From Caldilineae bacterium (GTDB lineage Bacteria; Chloroflexota; Anaerolineae; J102), in contig DUEQ01000203.1 of NCBI GenBank assembly GCA_011192085.1, positions 1-6,309 of the forward strand: DNA of 6,309 bases. The letters are read 5' to 3'. This document shows, in pieces, positions 1 to 5,581 of this stretch. The notes below the pieces were generated by a model. That model ran no database searches. It was given only the letters and a program-made list of their open reading frames with translations, and was not told where the DNA came from. Position 1 is the first letter of the stretch. Each line of letters opens with the position of its first letter. The translations under genes were made by a program, and so were the position numbers.

Positions 1-24
1 AGGCAACGTAGGGTTCATTCACTA

Positions 25-38
25 CAAACGTCAAACGT
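25..38. repeat. Two-unit heptamer tandem repeat CAAACGT
   Basis: CAAACGT occurs twice in direct succession with no mismatch. On the minus strand it reads as TGACGTT-type heptamers. The last codons and TGA stop (31-33) of the Nudix gene lie inside the repeat. It resembles the short heptanucleotide tandem repeats known from some cyanobacteria and filamentous bacteria. With only two units, chance is possible. Confidence 0.5.
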
Positions 39-564
39 CGAGATTCAATAGTGATTTTTCATCATCCATAATGATGCGCACGTCCTCGCTGCCATCGGCC
101 CGCGGGGTTTTGTAGAGGGTGAAAAACGCGGACTGGTCGAGGACGTGGCGGAGGATGAGGGGCAGGTCGGGCAGGGTAGGGATGTGAGGGAGTTGGGCGC
201 GAGGGATCCAGTGGGGGACGCCTTCGGGGTTGCGGGCGTGGAGCTCGCCCGAGACTTGGGCATGATAGATGAACAGGATCACGCCCGGCAGCTCCCCCAC
301 CGCGTCGCCGATGAGGAGGCCGCGTAGTTCCAGGCGACTTGCTCGCAGGCCGGTCTCCTCGGCCAGCTCCCGGACCGCGGCCTCGACGGGGGTCTCGCCC
401 CGCTCCACATGCCCGCCGGGCGCGTTGTAGAGGCCGGGCCATAGCCGCTTATGCTCGGCGCGTCTCAGCAGCAACACCTCCTCCTCGCGGGTGGCGATGA
501 CCAGCACGCGAGGGATCAGGGTAAAGCGGGAGGGATCGACGCCATAGGGGTTTGTCATGGTCAT
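31..564 (-). CDS. Nudix hydrolase (MutT-like)
   Basis: This is a 177-residue Nudix-fold hydrolase, expected to cleave a nucleoside diphosphate linked to another moiety (NDP-X) in the cytoplasm with Mg2+. The Nudix box is intact: G51, E57, R65-E66-L67, E69-E70, G72-L73, which fits GX5EX7REUXEEXGU. It is preceded by an LYNAPGG stretch (residues 45-51) typical of MutT-like members. The substrate cannot be told from sequence; ADP-ribose, oxidised dNTPs or other sugar nucleotides are all possible. The gene follows the metallophosphoesterase stop codon by 2 bases, so the two are probably co-transcribed and translationally coupled. The start is uncertain. The first ATG (562-564) directly abuts an AGGG motif, whereas the third codon, also Met (556-558), has AGGG at a 6-base spacing. 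A 175-residue product starting at M3 is therefore quite likely. The C-terminal end runs into a heptamer repeat. Confidence 0.93.
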   Translation of the reverse strand: MTMTNPYGVDPSRFTLIPRVLVIATREEEVLLLRRAEHKRLWPGLYNAPGGHVERGETPVEAAVRELAEETGLRASRLELRGLLIGDAVGELPGVILFIYHAQVSGELHARNPEGVPHWIPRAQLPHIPTLPDLPLILRHVLDQSAFFTLYKTPRADGSEDVRIIMDDEKSLLNLDV

Positions 565-566
565 CC

Positions 567-1214
567 CTAATCCTCAATCCCTACCAGCTCCACCTCCCAG
601 GCCTCGTCGTCGAAGAGGACGCAACGGAGGGCGTTGCCATCGCGGGGCGCGCCCACGGAGCCCACGCCCACTAGGGTAAGCGCGTCGGGGTGGAGCCGGA
701 TGATGGGACCCTGGAGACGACGGTAGCGGTTATCGGGATCGAGCTGCTGCACAGCCTGAACGTGGGTGTGGCCGTGGAAGAAGACGCGACGGCCCTGCCT
801 CCCCAGTTCGGCGAAAGCCGCCCACACGGCCTTCTCGTCGTGCAGCAGGCTGGGAAAGAGCTGCATCCAACGGGGGCGATGTTGGGCCATATAACGCCGG
901 GTCGCGGTCAGGTCGGTGCATTCGGAAGGGAAGAGGGGACTGGCGTGGGCCGCGAGCCAGCCCTCCCCTCGCCATTGCGCGGGCCAGGCCGCGATCTCAG
1001 GTTGGCGCTCGGGCGGGAAATGGTGGAGCTGGCTCACCTCCCAGTTGCCAAACGTATGGCGCACGGACAGGGGATCGAGCAAAGCAAGGGGGCTCGGGCC
1101 CAGATCGCCCAATTGGAGATAGCGGTCCACCTCCCGGGTTGCCAGAAAGCCCAGCGCCCGCTCCAGGCGGTCGCGGCGGTCATGGACGTCGGAGAAAATG
1201 GCAAAGATGGTCAT
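567..1214 (-). CDS. Metallophosphoesterase, YfcE/MJ0936-like
   Basis: This 215-residue protein is a calcineurin-like phosphoesterase with a two-metal active site. Visible motifs in order are D9-V-H11 (metal 1), G36-D37 (bridging Asp), G56-N57-W58-E59, H90, and H147-G148-H149-T150-H151. A GSVGAPRDGN stretch (residues 185-194) matches the 'PGSVGxPRDG' signature of the compact YfcE/MJ0936-type phosphodiesterases (Metallophos_2 type). The usual GNH(D/E) reads GNWE here; relatives with GNCD show that this His is not invariant. There is no signal peptide, so it is probably cytoplasmic. The substrate is unknown; phosphodiesters or nucleotides are plausible. It is the first gene of a two-gene unit with the Nudix hydrolase. 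Its ATG has no clear Shine-Dalgarno and sits 9 bases below a possible -10 box, so a nearly leaderless mRNA is possible. Confidence 0.9.
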   Translation of the reverse strand: MTIFAIFSDVHDRRDRLERALGFLATREVDRYLQLGDLGPSPLALLDPLSVRHTFGNWEVSQLHHFPPERQPEIAAWPAQWRGEGWLAAHASPLFPSECTDLTATRRYMAQHRPRWMQLFPSLLHDEKAVWAAFAELGRQGRRVFFHGHTHVQAVQQLDPDNRYRRLQGPIIRLHPDALTLVGVGSVGAPRDGNALRCVLFDDEAWEVELVGIED

Positions 1215-1223
1215 TTCACGTAT

Positions 1224-1252
1224 AGTTTAGGTCAACACAGGGCGAGGGACAA
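1224..1252 (-). promoter_or_regulatory. Possible sigma70-type promoter of the metallophosphoesterase-Nudix unit
   Basis: On the minus strand TTGTCC (1252-1247) and TAAACT (1229-1224) are separated by exactly 17 bases. Each matches the sigma70 consensus at 4 of 6 positions. The -10 box ends 9 bases before the ATG at 1214, so transcription would begin within a few bases of the start codon. This fits the lack of a ribosome binding site, but the boxes are weak and unproven. Confidence 0.3.
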
Positions 1253-1412
1253 GGATGGAGATCATATCCCACAGATGGAGCTTTTGGCTTGGGAATCGCA
1301 GCGAGTTCATAACAGGCTCGAAGCGTCAGACCCGCGGGATGGCGAATCGATCTGGGCACAAGCCGCCATATCGCTTTGGATGTCATTGGCGGAAAATGAT
1401 GGTCGCGCGCCT

Positions 1413-1436
1413 CCATTTTTCGGTTCGCGAAAATGG
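1413..1436. promoter_or_regulatory. Imperfect palindrome, possible operator
   Basis: CCATTTT (1413-1419) is complementary to AAAATGG (1430-1436). CG (1421-1422) pairs with CG (1428-1429), leaving one bulged T and a GTTCG loop. A related GCGGAAAATGATGG sequence lies just upstream at about 1389-1402, so a GCGAAAATGG-like motif occurs three times in alternating orientation. The site ends about 20 bases before the -10-like TACAAT. A regulator binding site is inferred only from this arrangement. Confidence 0.3.
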
Positions 1437-1473
1437 CGTTTTTCTGGCAATCTGAATTACAATAGGGGCGCTT

Positions 1474-1518
1474 GATGTCACCGTCCCTTCATCGTCCCCT
1501 CCATCGCATGGTGACATC
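1474..1518. promoter_or_regulatory. Perfect 9-bp inverted repeat with long spacer upstream of gltD
   Basis: GATGTCACC (1474-1482) and GGTGACATC (1510-1518) are perfect inverted copies separated by 27 bases. The spacer contains an imperfect tandem duplication, CGTCCCTTCAT then CGTCCCCTCCAT (1482-1504). The right arm ends 3 bases before the TATAAA box, where a bound regulator would affect promoter use. The centre-to-centre distance of the arms is 36 bases, a little over three helical turns. Confidence 0.4.
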
Positions 1519-1521
1519 TTG

Positions 1522-1527
1522 TATAAA
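1522..1527 (+). promoter_or_regulatory. Candidate -10 box for gltD
   Basis: TATAAA matches the TATAAT consensus at 5 of 6 positions. It lies 68 bases upstream of the gltD ATG, so a transcript starting near 1533-1535 would have a leader of about 62 bases carrying the hairpins at 1541-1571. No good -35 hexamer is seen 16-18 bases upstream, so the promoter may need an activator. TACAAT at 1458-1463 is an alternative. Confidence 0.35.
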
Positions 1528-1538
1528 AACACTCCCTT

Positions 1539-1554
1539 GAGGAGCCGGTCAATG
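1539..1554 (+). promoter_or_regulatory. Strong Shine-Dalgarno with ATG out of frame to gltD
   Basis: GAGGAG (1539-1544) is followed after 7 bases by ATG (1552-1554), the best-looking ribosome binding site in the leader. This ATG is not in the gltD frame. Translation from it would run 162 codons, to a TAG at 2038-2040, overlapping gltD in another frame. That product is rich in Arg, Ser and Pro and looks like a shadow. The signal may be a decoy, a leader signal or coincidence. Confidence 0.4.
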
Positions 1555-1571
1555 GGGATCGGCTCCCCATT
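1541..1571 (+). promoter_or_regulatory. Two mutually exclusive hairpins in the gltD leader
   Basis: Hairpin A pairs GGAGCCGGT (1541-1549) with ATCGGCTCC (1558-1566): 9 pairs including one G-U, with an 8-base loop. Hairpin B pairs AATGGGGA (1551-1558) with TCCCCATT (1564-1571): 8 perfect pairs with a 5-base loop. They share 1558-1566 and cannot form together. A covers part of the GAGGAG motif, while B covers the ATG at 1552. Neither is followed by a T-run, so neither is a standard intrinsic terminator. Confidence 0.45.
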
Positions 1572-1595
1572 TGGCACTTCGCGAGAGACTTTCCC

Positions 1596-3176
1596 ATGTT
1601 CGAAATCACTGGCGCACGTCATATCGATCGCAAAGAGCTTTTACTCATCCCACGCGTTCCCGTTCCGAAACAGCCCCCGGAGGAGCGCGTTTTTAATTTT
1701 CATGAAGTTTACCTGGGATACAACGAGGACACGGTCAAGATCGAGGCCGCCCGTTGCATCCAGTGCCCCGAACCCCAGGCCTGTCTCACCGCCTGCCCGG
1801 TGCACAACGACATCCCCCTGGCCATGTGGCATACCGCCCGGGGCGAGTTCAAGGAAGGTTATCTCGCCTTCCGCAAAAACAGCACCATGTCCGAGGTATG
1901 CGGTCGCGTGTGCCCGCAAGAGCGCCTCTGCCAAGGGTCCTGCGTGGTGGGCGCGTACGAACCGCCCGTCTACATCGGCAAGGTGGAGTACTTCCTGGCG
2001 GATTGGGTGCGTCGCGAGGGCTTGTATGATGAGATCTTAGAGCAAGAGCAGCAACCGCCCACGGGCCGCACCGTAGCCATCGTGGGATCGGGGCCTGCAG
2101 GCCTGCACGCGGCCGAACTGCTGGCCCTGAAAGGGCATCATGTGGACGTTTACGAACGCCATCCCAAGCCCGGCGGCCTGCTCATGTATGGCATCCCCGA
2201 CTTCAAGCTGGAGAAGGACAAGGTCAAGGGTTTGGTGGAGCGATGCGAAAAGGCGGGCGTGCGGTTCATCTGCAATACGACGGTGAACGATCCCGGCCAT
2301 CCCCATGTAGAGGACCTGCTCTACGAGTACGATGCGGTGCTCATCGCCATCGGCGCGGAGATCCCCGCCACCATGGGCACCGAGGGCGAGGACCTGCCCG
2401 GCGTCTGGAAATCCCTCGACTTCCTCATCGCCCTGAACCTGCCCGAGGAGATGTTCCCGCCCGGACTGGAGCGGCCCGACATCGAGGGCAAAACGGTCAT
2501 GGTCGTGGGCGGCGGCGACACCAGCTCCGACTGCGTGCGCTCCGCGGTGCGCGCGGGCGCAGGCCGCGTGATCCTCAGCTATCGCCGTTCCGAGGCGGAG
2601 ATGCCTGGTCGGGAGGAGGACCGACAATTCGCCAAGGATGAGGGCGTGGAATATGAATTCCTCACCCAGCCGGTGCGCTTCATCCCTGGCCCGGACGGGC
2701 GGCTGGCCCAAGTGGAGCTGCGCCGCATGAAGTTGGGCGAGCCGGACAAATCGGGCCGCCGACGCCCCGTCCCCATCCCCGGCAGCGAATTCATCACCGA
2801 CGTGGACATTGTCGTGCTGGCCCTGGGCTTCTGGCCCGACGAGAAGTTTGCCAAAGCCATCCCCGATCTGGAGACCAAGCGCTGGGGAGAGATCCTGGTG
2901 GACCCCGAAACGGGCATGACCTCGCGCATCGGTCTGTGGGCCGCGGGCGACGTGGTGAACGGCGCCGACCTGGTGGTTACGGCCATGGCGGGCGCGCGCA
3001 AGGCCGCGGATTCCATTCACGAATACTTGCTTGAACTGAGCCGAGAATATGAGGAGCTGGGCGTCCAGCCGCCCCAGCCCCCCGAGAACCCGCCGGGCCT
3101 GGAGCTGGGCTGCTCGCAAACGTTCGTGGTCACCACACCGGCGCGCAAGCCCGTCAAACTCGACCGCATCTTCTGA
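1596..3176 (+). CDS. gltD: Glutamate synthase small (beta) subunit, NADPH oxidoreductase
   Basis: GltD passes electrons from NAD(P)H through FAD and iron-sulfur clusters to the GltB subunit, which makes glutamate from glutamine and 2-oxoglutarate. The 526-residue protein has an N-terminal Fer4_20-type domain with cysteines C54, C57, C63, C67 and then C102, C106, C112, C116 in a VCGRVCPQERLCQGSC context. The FAD motif GSGPAGL is at 164-170, followed by the family signature GGLLMYGIPDFKLEK (193-207). The nucleotide-binding motif GGGDTSSDC is at 305-313, with the SYRR stretch (328-331) typical of NADPH-using members. The second flavin motif AAGDVVNGADLVVTAMAGARKAA spans 449-471 in two adjoining parts. 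E. coli GltD has 472 residues; the extra length is mainly a Pro-rich tail after about residue 480. The ATG at 1596 has only a weak GAGAG upstream, and no in-frame alternative start lies between it and an upstream TAA. No gltB is adjacent, so a role in another GltD-like reductase cannot be excluded. Confidence 0.93.
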   Translation: MFEITGARHIDRKELLLIPRVPVPKQPPEERVFNFHEVYLGYNEDTVKIEAARCIQCPEPQACLTACPVHNDIPLAMWHTARGEFKEGYLAFRKNSTMSEVCGRVCPQERLCQGSCVVGAYEPPVYIGKVEYFLADWVRREGLYDEILEQEQQPPTGRTVAIVGSGPAGLHAAELLALKGHHVDVYERHPKPGGLLMYGIPDFKLEKDKVKGLVERCEKAGVRFICNTTVNDPGHPHVEDLLYEYDAVLIAIGAEIPATMGTEGEDLPGVWKSLDFLIALNLPEEMFPPGLERPDIEGKTVMVVGGGDTSSDCVRSAVRAGAGRVILSYRRSEAEMPGREEDRQFAKDEGVEYEFLTQPVRFIPGPDGRLAQVELRRMKLGEPDKSGRRRPVPIPGSEFITDVDIVVLALGFWPDEKFAKAIPDLETKRWGEILVDPETGMTSRIGLWAAGDVVNGADLVVTAMAGARKAADSIHEYLLELSREYEELGVQPPQPPENPPGLELGCSQTFVVTTPARKPVKLDRIF

Positions 3177-3179
3177 CCC

Positions 3180-3221
3180 AAAAAGAAACTCCCGCCGAAT
3201 TGGGCGGGAGTCTTTGTTTTT
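3180..3221. terminator. Bidirectional intrinsic terminator
   Basis: ACTCCCGCC (3188-3196) pairs perfectly with GGCGGGAGT (3203-3211) around a 6-base loop. A T-rich tract (3213-3221) follows on the plus strand and an A-rich tract (3180-3188) precedes it. It can therefore end both gltD, whose stop is 11 bases before the stem, and the converging minus-strand unit, whose TAA is at 3220-3222. Confidence 0.9.
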
Positions 3222-4023
3222 ACGCTTCTTTGCCTGTGATGGGGACAGCGCCCGCGCCTTCCGCGTAGGCGTCCATCACCTCCACCACCCGCTGTAAGGT
3301 GGGTTTGGTGATGGGCTTGCTTTTGAGTTGGCTGCGAAGATAGGATTTGAGTTGTTTGTAAGGGATGACGGGCGCATCGGGATCGCTGACCTTCAGGTTG
3401 ACCTTGTCGTTGGTGAACACAACCAAGGGTTTGACGACAATCTGCGCGTCCGCGCCCAATTGCTCCTTGAGCCATTTCTCCAGCTTCTCGGCATCCATCT
3501 CAGCTTCGTCCAGGGGGCGTCCGCCGCTCTCATCGCCGAAGAAGAGGAGGAGCTTGCGAAGGGAGAAAGGCGTTTTCACCTTGCCGTCGACGAACTCGAT
3601 GGCCCCGGCCAGGTCCCGCCCCACGATGGCGTAGACGCCCGCGGGCCCGACAAAGGCCAGATCGATGGGGCTGGCCCAGACGTAAAGCCGATTGCGATCA
3701 TCGAACCCCTTAAGCGCCTTGGCGACCGTCATATCGGGCCGGTTGGGGCGCAGAAAACGACGCATGTAGCTATTGCCGATCTGGCCCATGATGAAGCCGC
3801 CAATGAGCGCGCCGATGGAGAAATAGAACCATCCCCCCTTATAAAGCCAGAGGATGAAGGGATTTTGGGCCAAAGGGTTGCCCGCATCGATCCATTTCTG
3901 GATCATGACAGGGGCGTAAGAGACAAGCATGCCCAAGCCGAGAATGAGCAGGCCCGCCACGCTCAGGCGACGGCCTAGCTTTCCTTTTTTGACGATGGTT
4001 TCATTGTTCGCGTAAACGCGCAT
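3220..4023 (-). CDS. Membrane-anchored protein with degenerate NERD-like domain
   Basis: I do not recognise a characterised gene here. The 267-residue product starts with a short charged segment, then two hydrophobic stretches at about residues 20-41 and 64-83 that should span the membrane, leaving a soluble domain of about 180 residues. That domain has the pattern of a NERD (nuclease-related) fold: a 'K-GFDDRNRLYV' lead-in, D121 in 'PIDLAFVGPAGVYAI', then a G-x-I strand, a helical Glu/Lys-rich stretch (171-190) and 'VKPLVVFTND' (197-206). In active NERD proteins the Gly-Val-hydrophobic strand leads into E-x-K; here the aligned residues are V134-G135-R136, so nuclease activity looks lost. The start at 4023 is chosen because AGGAG lies 5 bases upstream. 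A longer frame reaching 4146 would overlap fabF and translate the intergenic heptamer repeat. No terminator is visible between fabF and this gene, so read-through from plsX-fabF is likely. Function unknown. Confidence 0.8.
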   Translation of the reverse strand: MRVYANNETIVKKGKLGRRLSVAGLLILGLGMLVSYAPVMIQKWIDAGNPLAQNPFILWLYKGGWFYFSIGALIGGFIMGQIGNSYMRRFLRPNRPDMTVAKALKGFDDRNRLYVWASPIDLAFVGPAGVYAIVGRDLAGAIEFVDGKVKTPFSLRKLLLFFGDESGGRPLDEAEMDAEKLEKWLKEQLGADAQIVVKPLVVFTNDKVNLKVSDPDAPVIPYKQLKSYLRSQLKSKPITKPTLQRVVEVMDAYAEGAGAVPITGKEA

Positions 4024-4028
4024 AGCAT

Positions 4029-4033
4029 CTCCT
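4029..4033 (-). promoter_or_regulatory. Ribosome binding site fixing the NERD-like gene start
   Basis: On the minus strand AGGAG is followed after 5 bases by the ATG at 4023-4021. This is a standard site and decides against the longer upstream reading. Confidence 0.8.
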
Positions 4034-4103
4034 GCTTTAAGAATAACCTTGGCGTCCCTTGCGAAAAGATTTCGGCAGCAACGTTGGCCGAGGCTGACAG
4101 GAA

Positions 4104-4124
4104 GTAAAAAGTGAAAAGTGAAAA
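4104..4124. repeat. Three-unit heptamer repeat GTGAAAA
   Basis: The units GTAAAAA, GTGAAAA and GTGAAAA follow in direct succession, the first with one mismatch. On the minus strand this is a T-rich tract of TTTTCAC units that begins two bases after the fabF TGA stop (4129-4127). It differs in sequence from the CAAACGT repeat at 25-38 but has the same period of seven and a similar place beside a stop codon. Confidence 0.6.
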
Positions 4125-4126
4125 AG

Positions 4127-5581
4127 TCAGGCGAATTTCTTGACAACCAGACAGGCGTTCTGTCCGCCCAATCCGAAGGAGTTGGAGAGGGCGATGTTCA
4201 CGCGCTGCTTGCGGGCCTGGTTGGGCACATAGTCCAGATCGCATTCGGGATCGGGGGTTTCGTAGTTGATGGTAGGATGCAGCAGATCGTGGAAGACGCT
4301 GAGGACGCTAACCACGGCTTCGATCGCGCCCGCCCCGCCGAATGCGTGCCCGATCATCGATTTGGTGGAGTTGATGGCGAGGTTATACGCATGCTCGCCG
4401 AAGATCTTCTTGATGGCGTAGGTTTCGGTCTTGTCGTTCAGGCGCGTGCTGGTGCCGTGGGCGTTGATGTAATCCACATCCTCCGGCGTAATCCCCGCAT
4501 CCTCGATGGCCCAACGCATGGCGTTTTGGGCGCCCTGGCCTTCGGGATGGGGCGCAGCCACATGATAGGCGTCAGCCGACGCGGAATGGCCGATGACCTC
4601 CGCGTAGATGCGCGCGCCGCGGGCCAGGGCGTGCTCCAGATCTTCGAGGATCAGCGCGGCCCCGCCCTCGCTGATGATGAAACCGTCCCGATTTGCGTCG
4701 AAGGGCCGACTGGCCTTCTGGGGCGGATCGTTGCGGGTGCTGATGGCTTTCATCGACGAGAAACTGGCAAAGAACATATCACCCACCAGGGCCTCGACGC
4801 CGCCAGAGATCACCACGTCGGCAAACCCGCGGCGGATGAGCTCCGCGGCTTCGCCCACGGCCTGCGTGCCCGCGGCGCAAGCTGTCACCACCGTTGTGAG
4901 AGGTCCCATCGCGCCGAAGCGCTGGCTGATGTGGAACGCGGGCATGTTGGGCAGCCCCCCCACCGCCACCATGGGCGAAATGCGATATCGCCCGCGATGC
5001 GCGGCGTCGGTGATGGCCTGCTGATAGATCTCAAATCCCCCCAGGCCCGTGCCGATGACGGTGGCGGTGCGCTCGCCCAGGGAGCCGTCTGTGGGCAGCC
5101 CCGCACCTTCCAAAGCCTGCTGCGCCATGCCCACTGCAAACTGAGAGCAACGGGCCATGCGGCGGGCCTCTTTACGGGCCAAATAACGGGTGGGCTCCCA
5201 TCCCTTCACCTCGCCCGCGACGCGCGAGGGATAGGGAGATGCATCGAATAGGGTGACATAGTCGATGCCGGAACGGCCCGCCACCAGATTCTCCCACATC
5301 TCGGTGACGTTCTGCCCCACCGCCGTGATGGCCCCCAGGCCGGTCACCACAACCCGACGTCGGAGCCCCTCGCGGGCGAGATGGAGCGCCTGGTCGAGGA
5401 CGTCGGCCGAGAGATTCTTCGTCTTGCTGAGCACATCTTCGGCGATCGCGGCCGGAGGAAGATGGGGCTTTTCCAAGGATTTCAGCGTTTCCAGAATGAG
5501 CTCCCGCACGGCCGCGGGCGCATCCTGCAAGCGCCTCGCCAGTTCGATAAGTTGACTGCGGGATGGAGGTTCAAAGGTCAT
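4127..5581 (-). CDS. fabF: 3-oxoacyl-ACP synthase II (KAS II) with N-terminal extension
   Basis: FabF condenses malonyl-ACP with acyl-ACP in fatty-acid chain elongation in the cytoplasm. The 484-residue product contains a full ketosynthase from RRRVVVTGLG (74-83) onward. The catalytic triad is visible: C235 in VTACAAGTQ, H375 in NAHGTST and H412 in IGHAFGG, with the conserved K407 in NSTKSM. The C-terminal glycine loop reads NSFGLGGQN (467-475), so the gating position usually held by Phe (GFGG) is Leu. Ahead of the ketosynthase lies an extension of about 73 mainly helical residues, absent from the roughly 411-residue family standard. The extension is probably real: its ATG overlaps the plsX stop as ATGA, GAGAAG lies 5 bases upstream, and no Met occurs again until residue 95, inside the ketosynthase. 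A secondary-metabolite ketosynthase is less likely, given the plsX neighbour. Confidence 0.94.
   Translation of the reverse strand: MTFEPPSRSQLIELARRLQDAPAAVRELILETLKSLEKPHLPPAAIAEDVLSKTKNLSADVLDQALHLAREGLRRRVVVTGLGAITAVGQNVTEMWENLVAGRSGIDYVTLFDASPYPSRVAGEVKGWEPTRYLARKEARRMARCSQFAVGMAQQALEGAGLPTDGSLGERTATVIGTGLGGFEIYQQAITDAAHRGRYRISPMVAVGGLPNMPAFHISQRFGAMGPLTTVVTACAAGTQAVGEAAELIRRGFADVVISGGVEALVGDMFFASFSSMKAISTRNDPPQKASRPFDANRDGFIISEGGAALILEDLEHALARGARIYAEVIGHSASADAYHVAAPHPEGQGAQNAMRWAIEDAGITPEDVDYINAHGTSTRLNDKTETYAIKKIFGEHAYNLAINSTKSMIGHAFGGAGAIEAVVSVLSVFHDLLHPTINYETPDPECDLDYVPNQARKQRVNIALSNSFGLGGQNACLVVKKFA

Larger units (their letters stand above)
1215..1595. other. Intergenic region between divergent genes, no gene seen
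   Basis: These 381 bases separate the metallophosphoesterase (minus) from gltD (plus). Short open frames occur on both strands, but none has a recognisable domain or good start signals. No tRNA or riboswitch of a known class is apparent. The region holds inverted repeats at 1413-1436, 1474-1518 and 1541-1571, and -10-like hexamers TACAAT (1458-1463) and TATAAA (1522-1527). It is best read as a regulatory region. Confidence 0.7.

Noticed and set aside
31..1214. Nudix plus metallophosphoesterase pair as a defence or toxin system
   Set aside because: Both are common housekeeping families and no effector, sensor or mobile-element gene accompanies them; co-transcription alone does not support it.
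1216..1455. Short open frames of about 66 codons on both strands in the intergenic region
   Set aside because: There is no clear ribosome binding site or recognisable motif, and the two overlap each other on opposite strands.
690..1475. Plus-strand open frame (261 codons) over the metallophosphoesterase
   Set aside because: It is antisense to a gene with all metallophosphoesterase motifs and has no recognisable domain.
1519..2040. Plus-strand frame overlapping the start of gltD
   Set aside because: It is Arg/Ser/Pro-rich after entering gltD and matches no family. Only its good SD/ATG at 1539-1554 is kept as an observation.
2037..3119. Minus-strand open frame (360 codons) antisense to gltD
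   Set aside because: It lies entirely within gltD. Its His/Ala/Arg/Gly-rich composition and lack of domains indicate a GC-driven shadow frame.
4024..4146. Longer N-terminus (41 more residues) for the NERD-like protein
   Set aside because: The added residues translate the heptamer repeat and would overlap fabF, whereas the ATG at 4023 has AGGAG at proper spacing.
4118..5251. Long plus-strand open frame (377 codons) antisense to fabF
   Set aside because: It lies opposite a clear FabF with an intact active site. The translation has no known motif and is rich in Gly, Ala, Arg and His, as expected for an antisense frame in GC-rich DNA.
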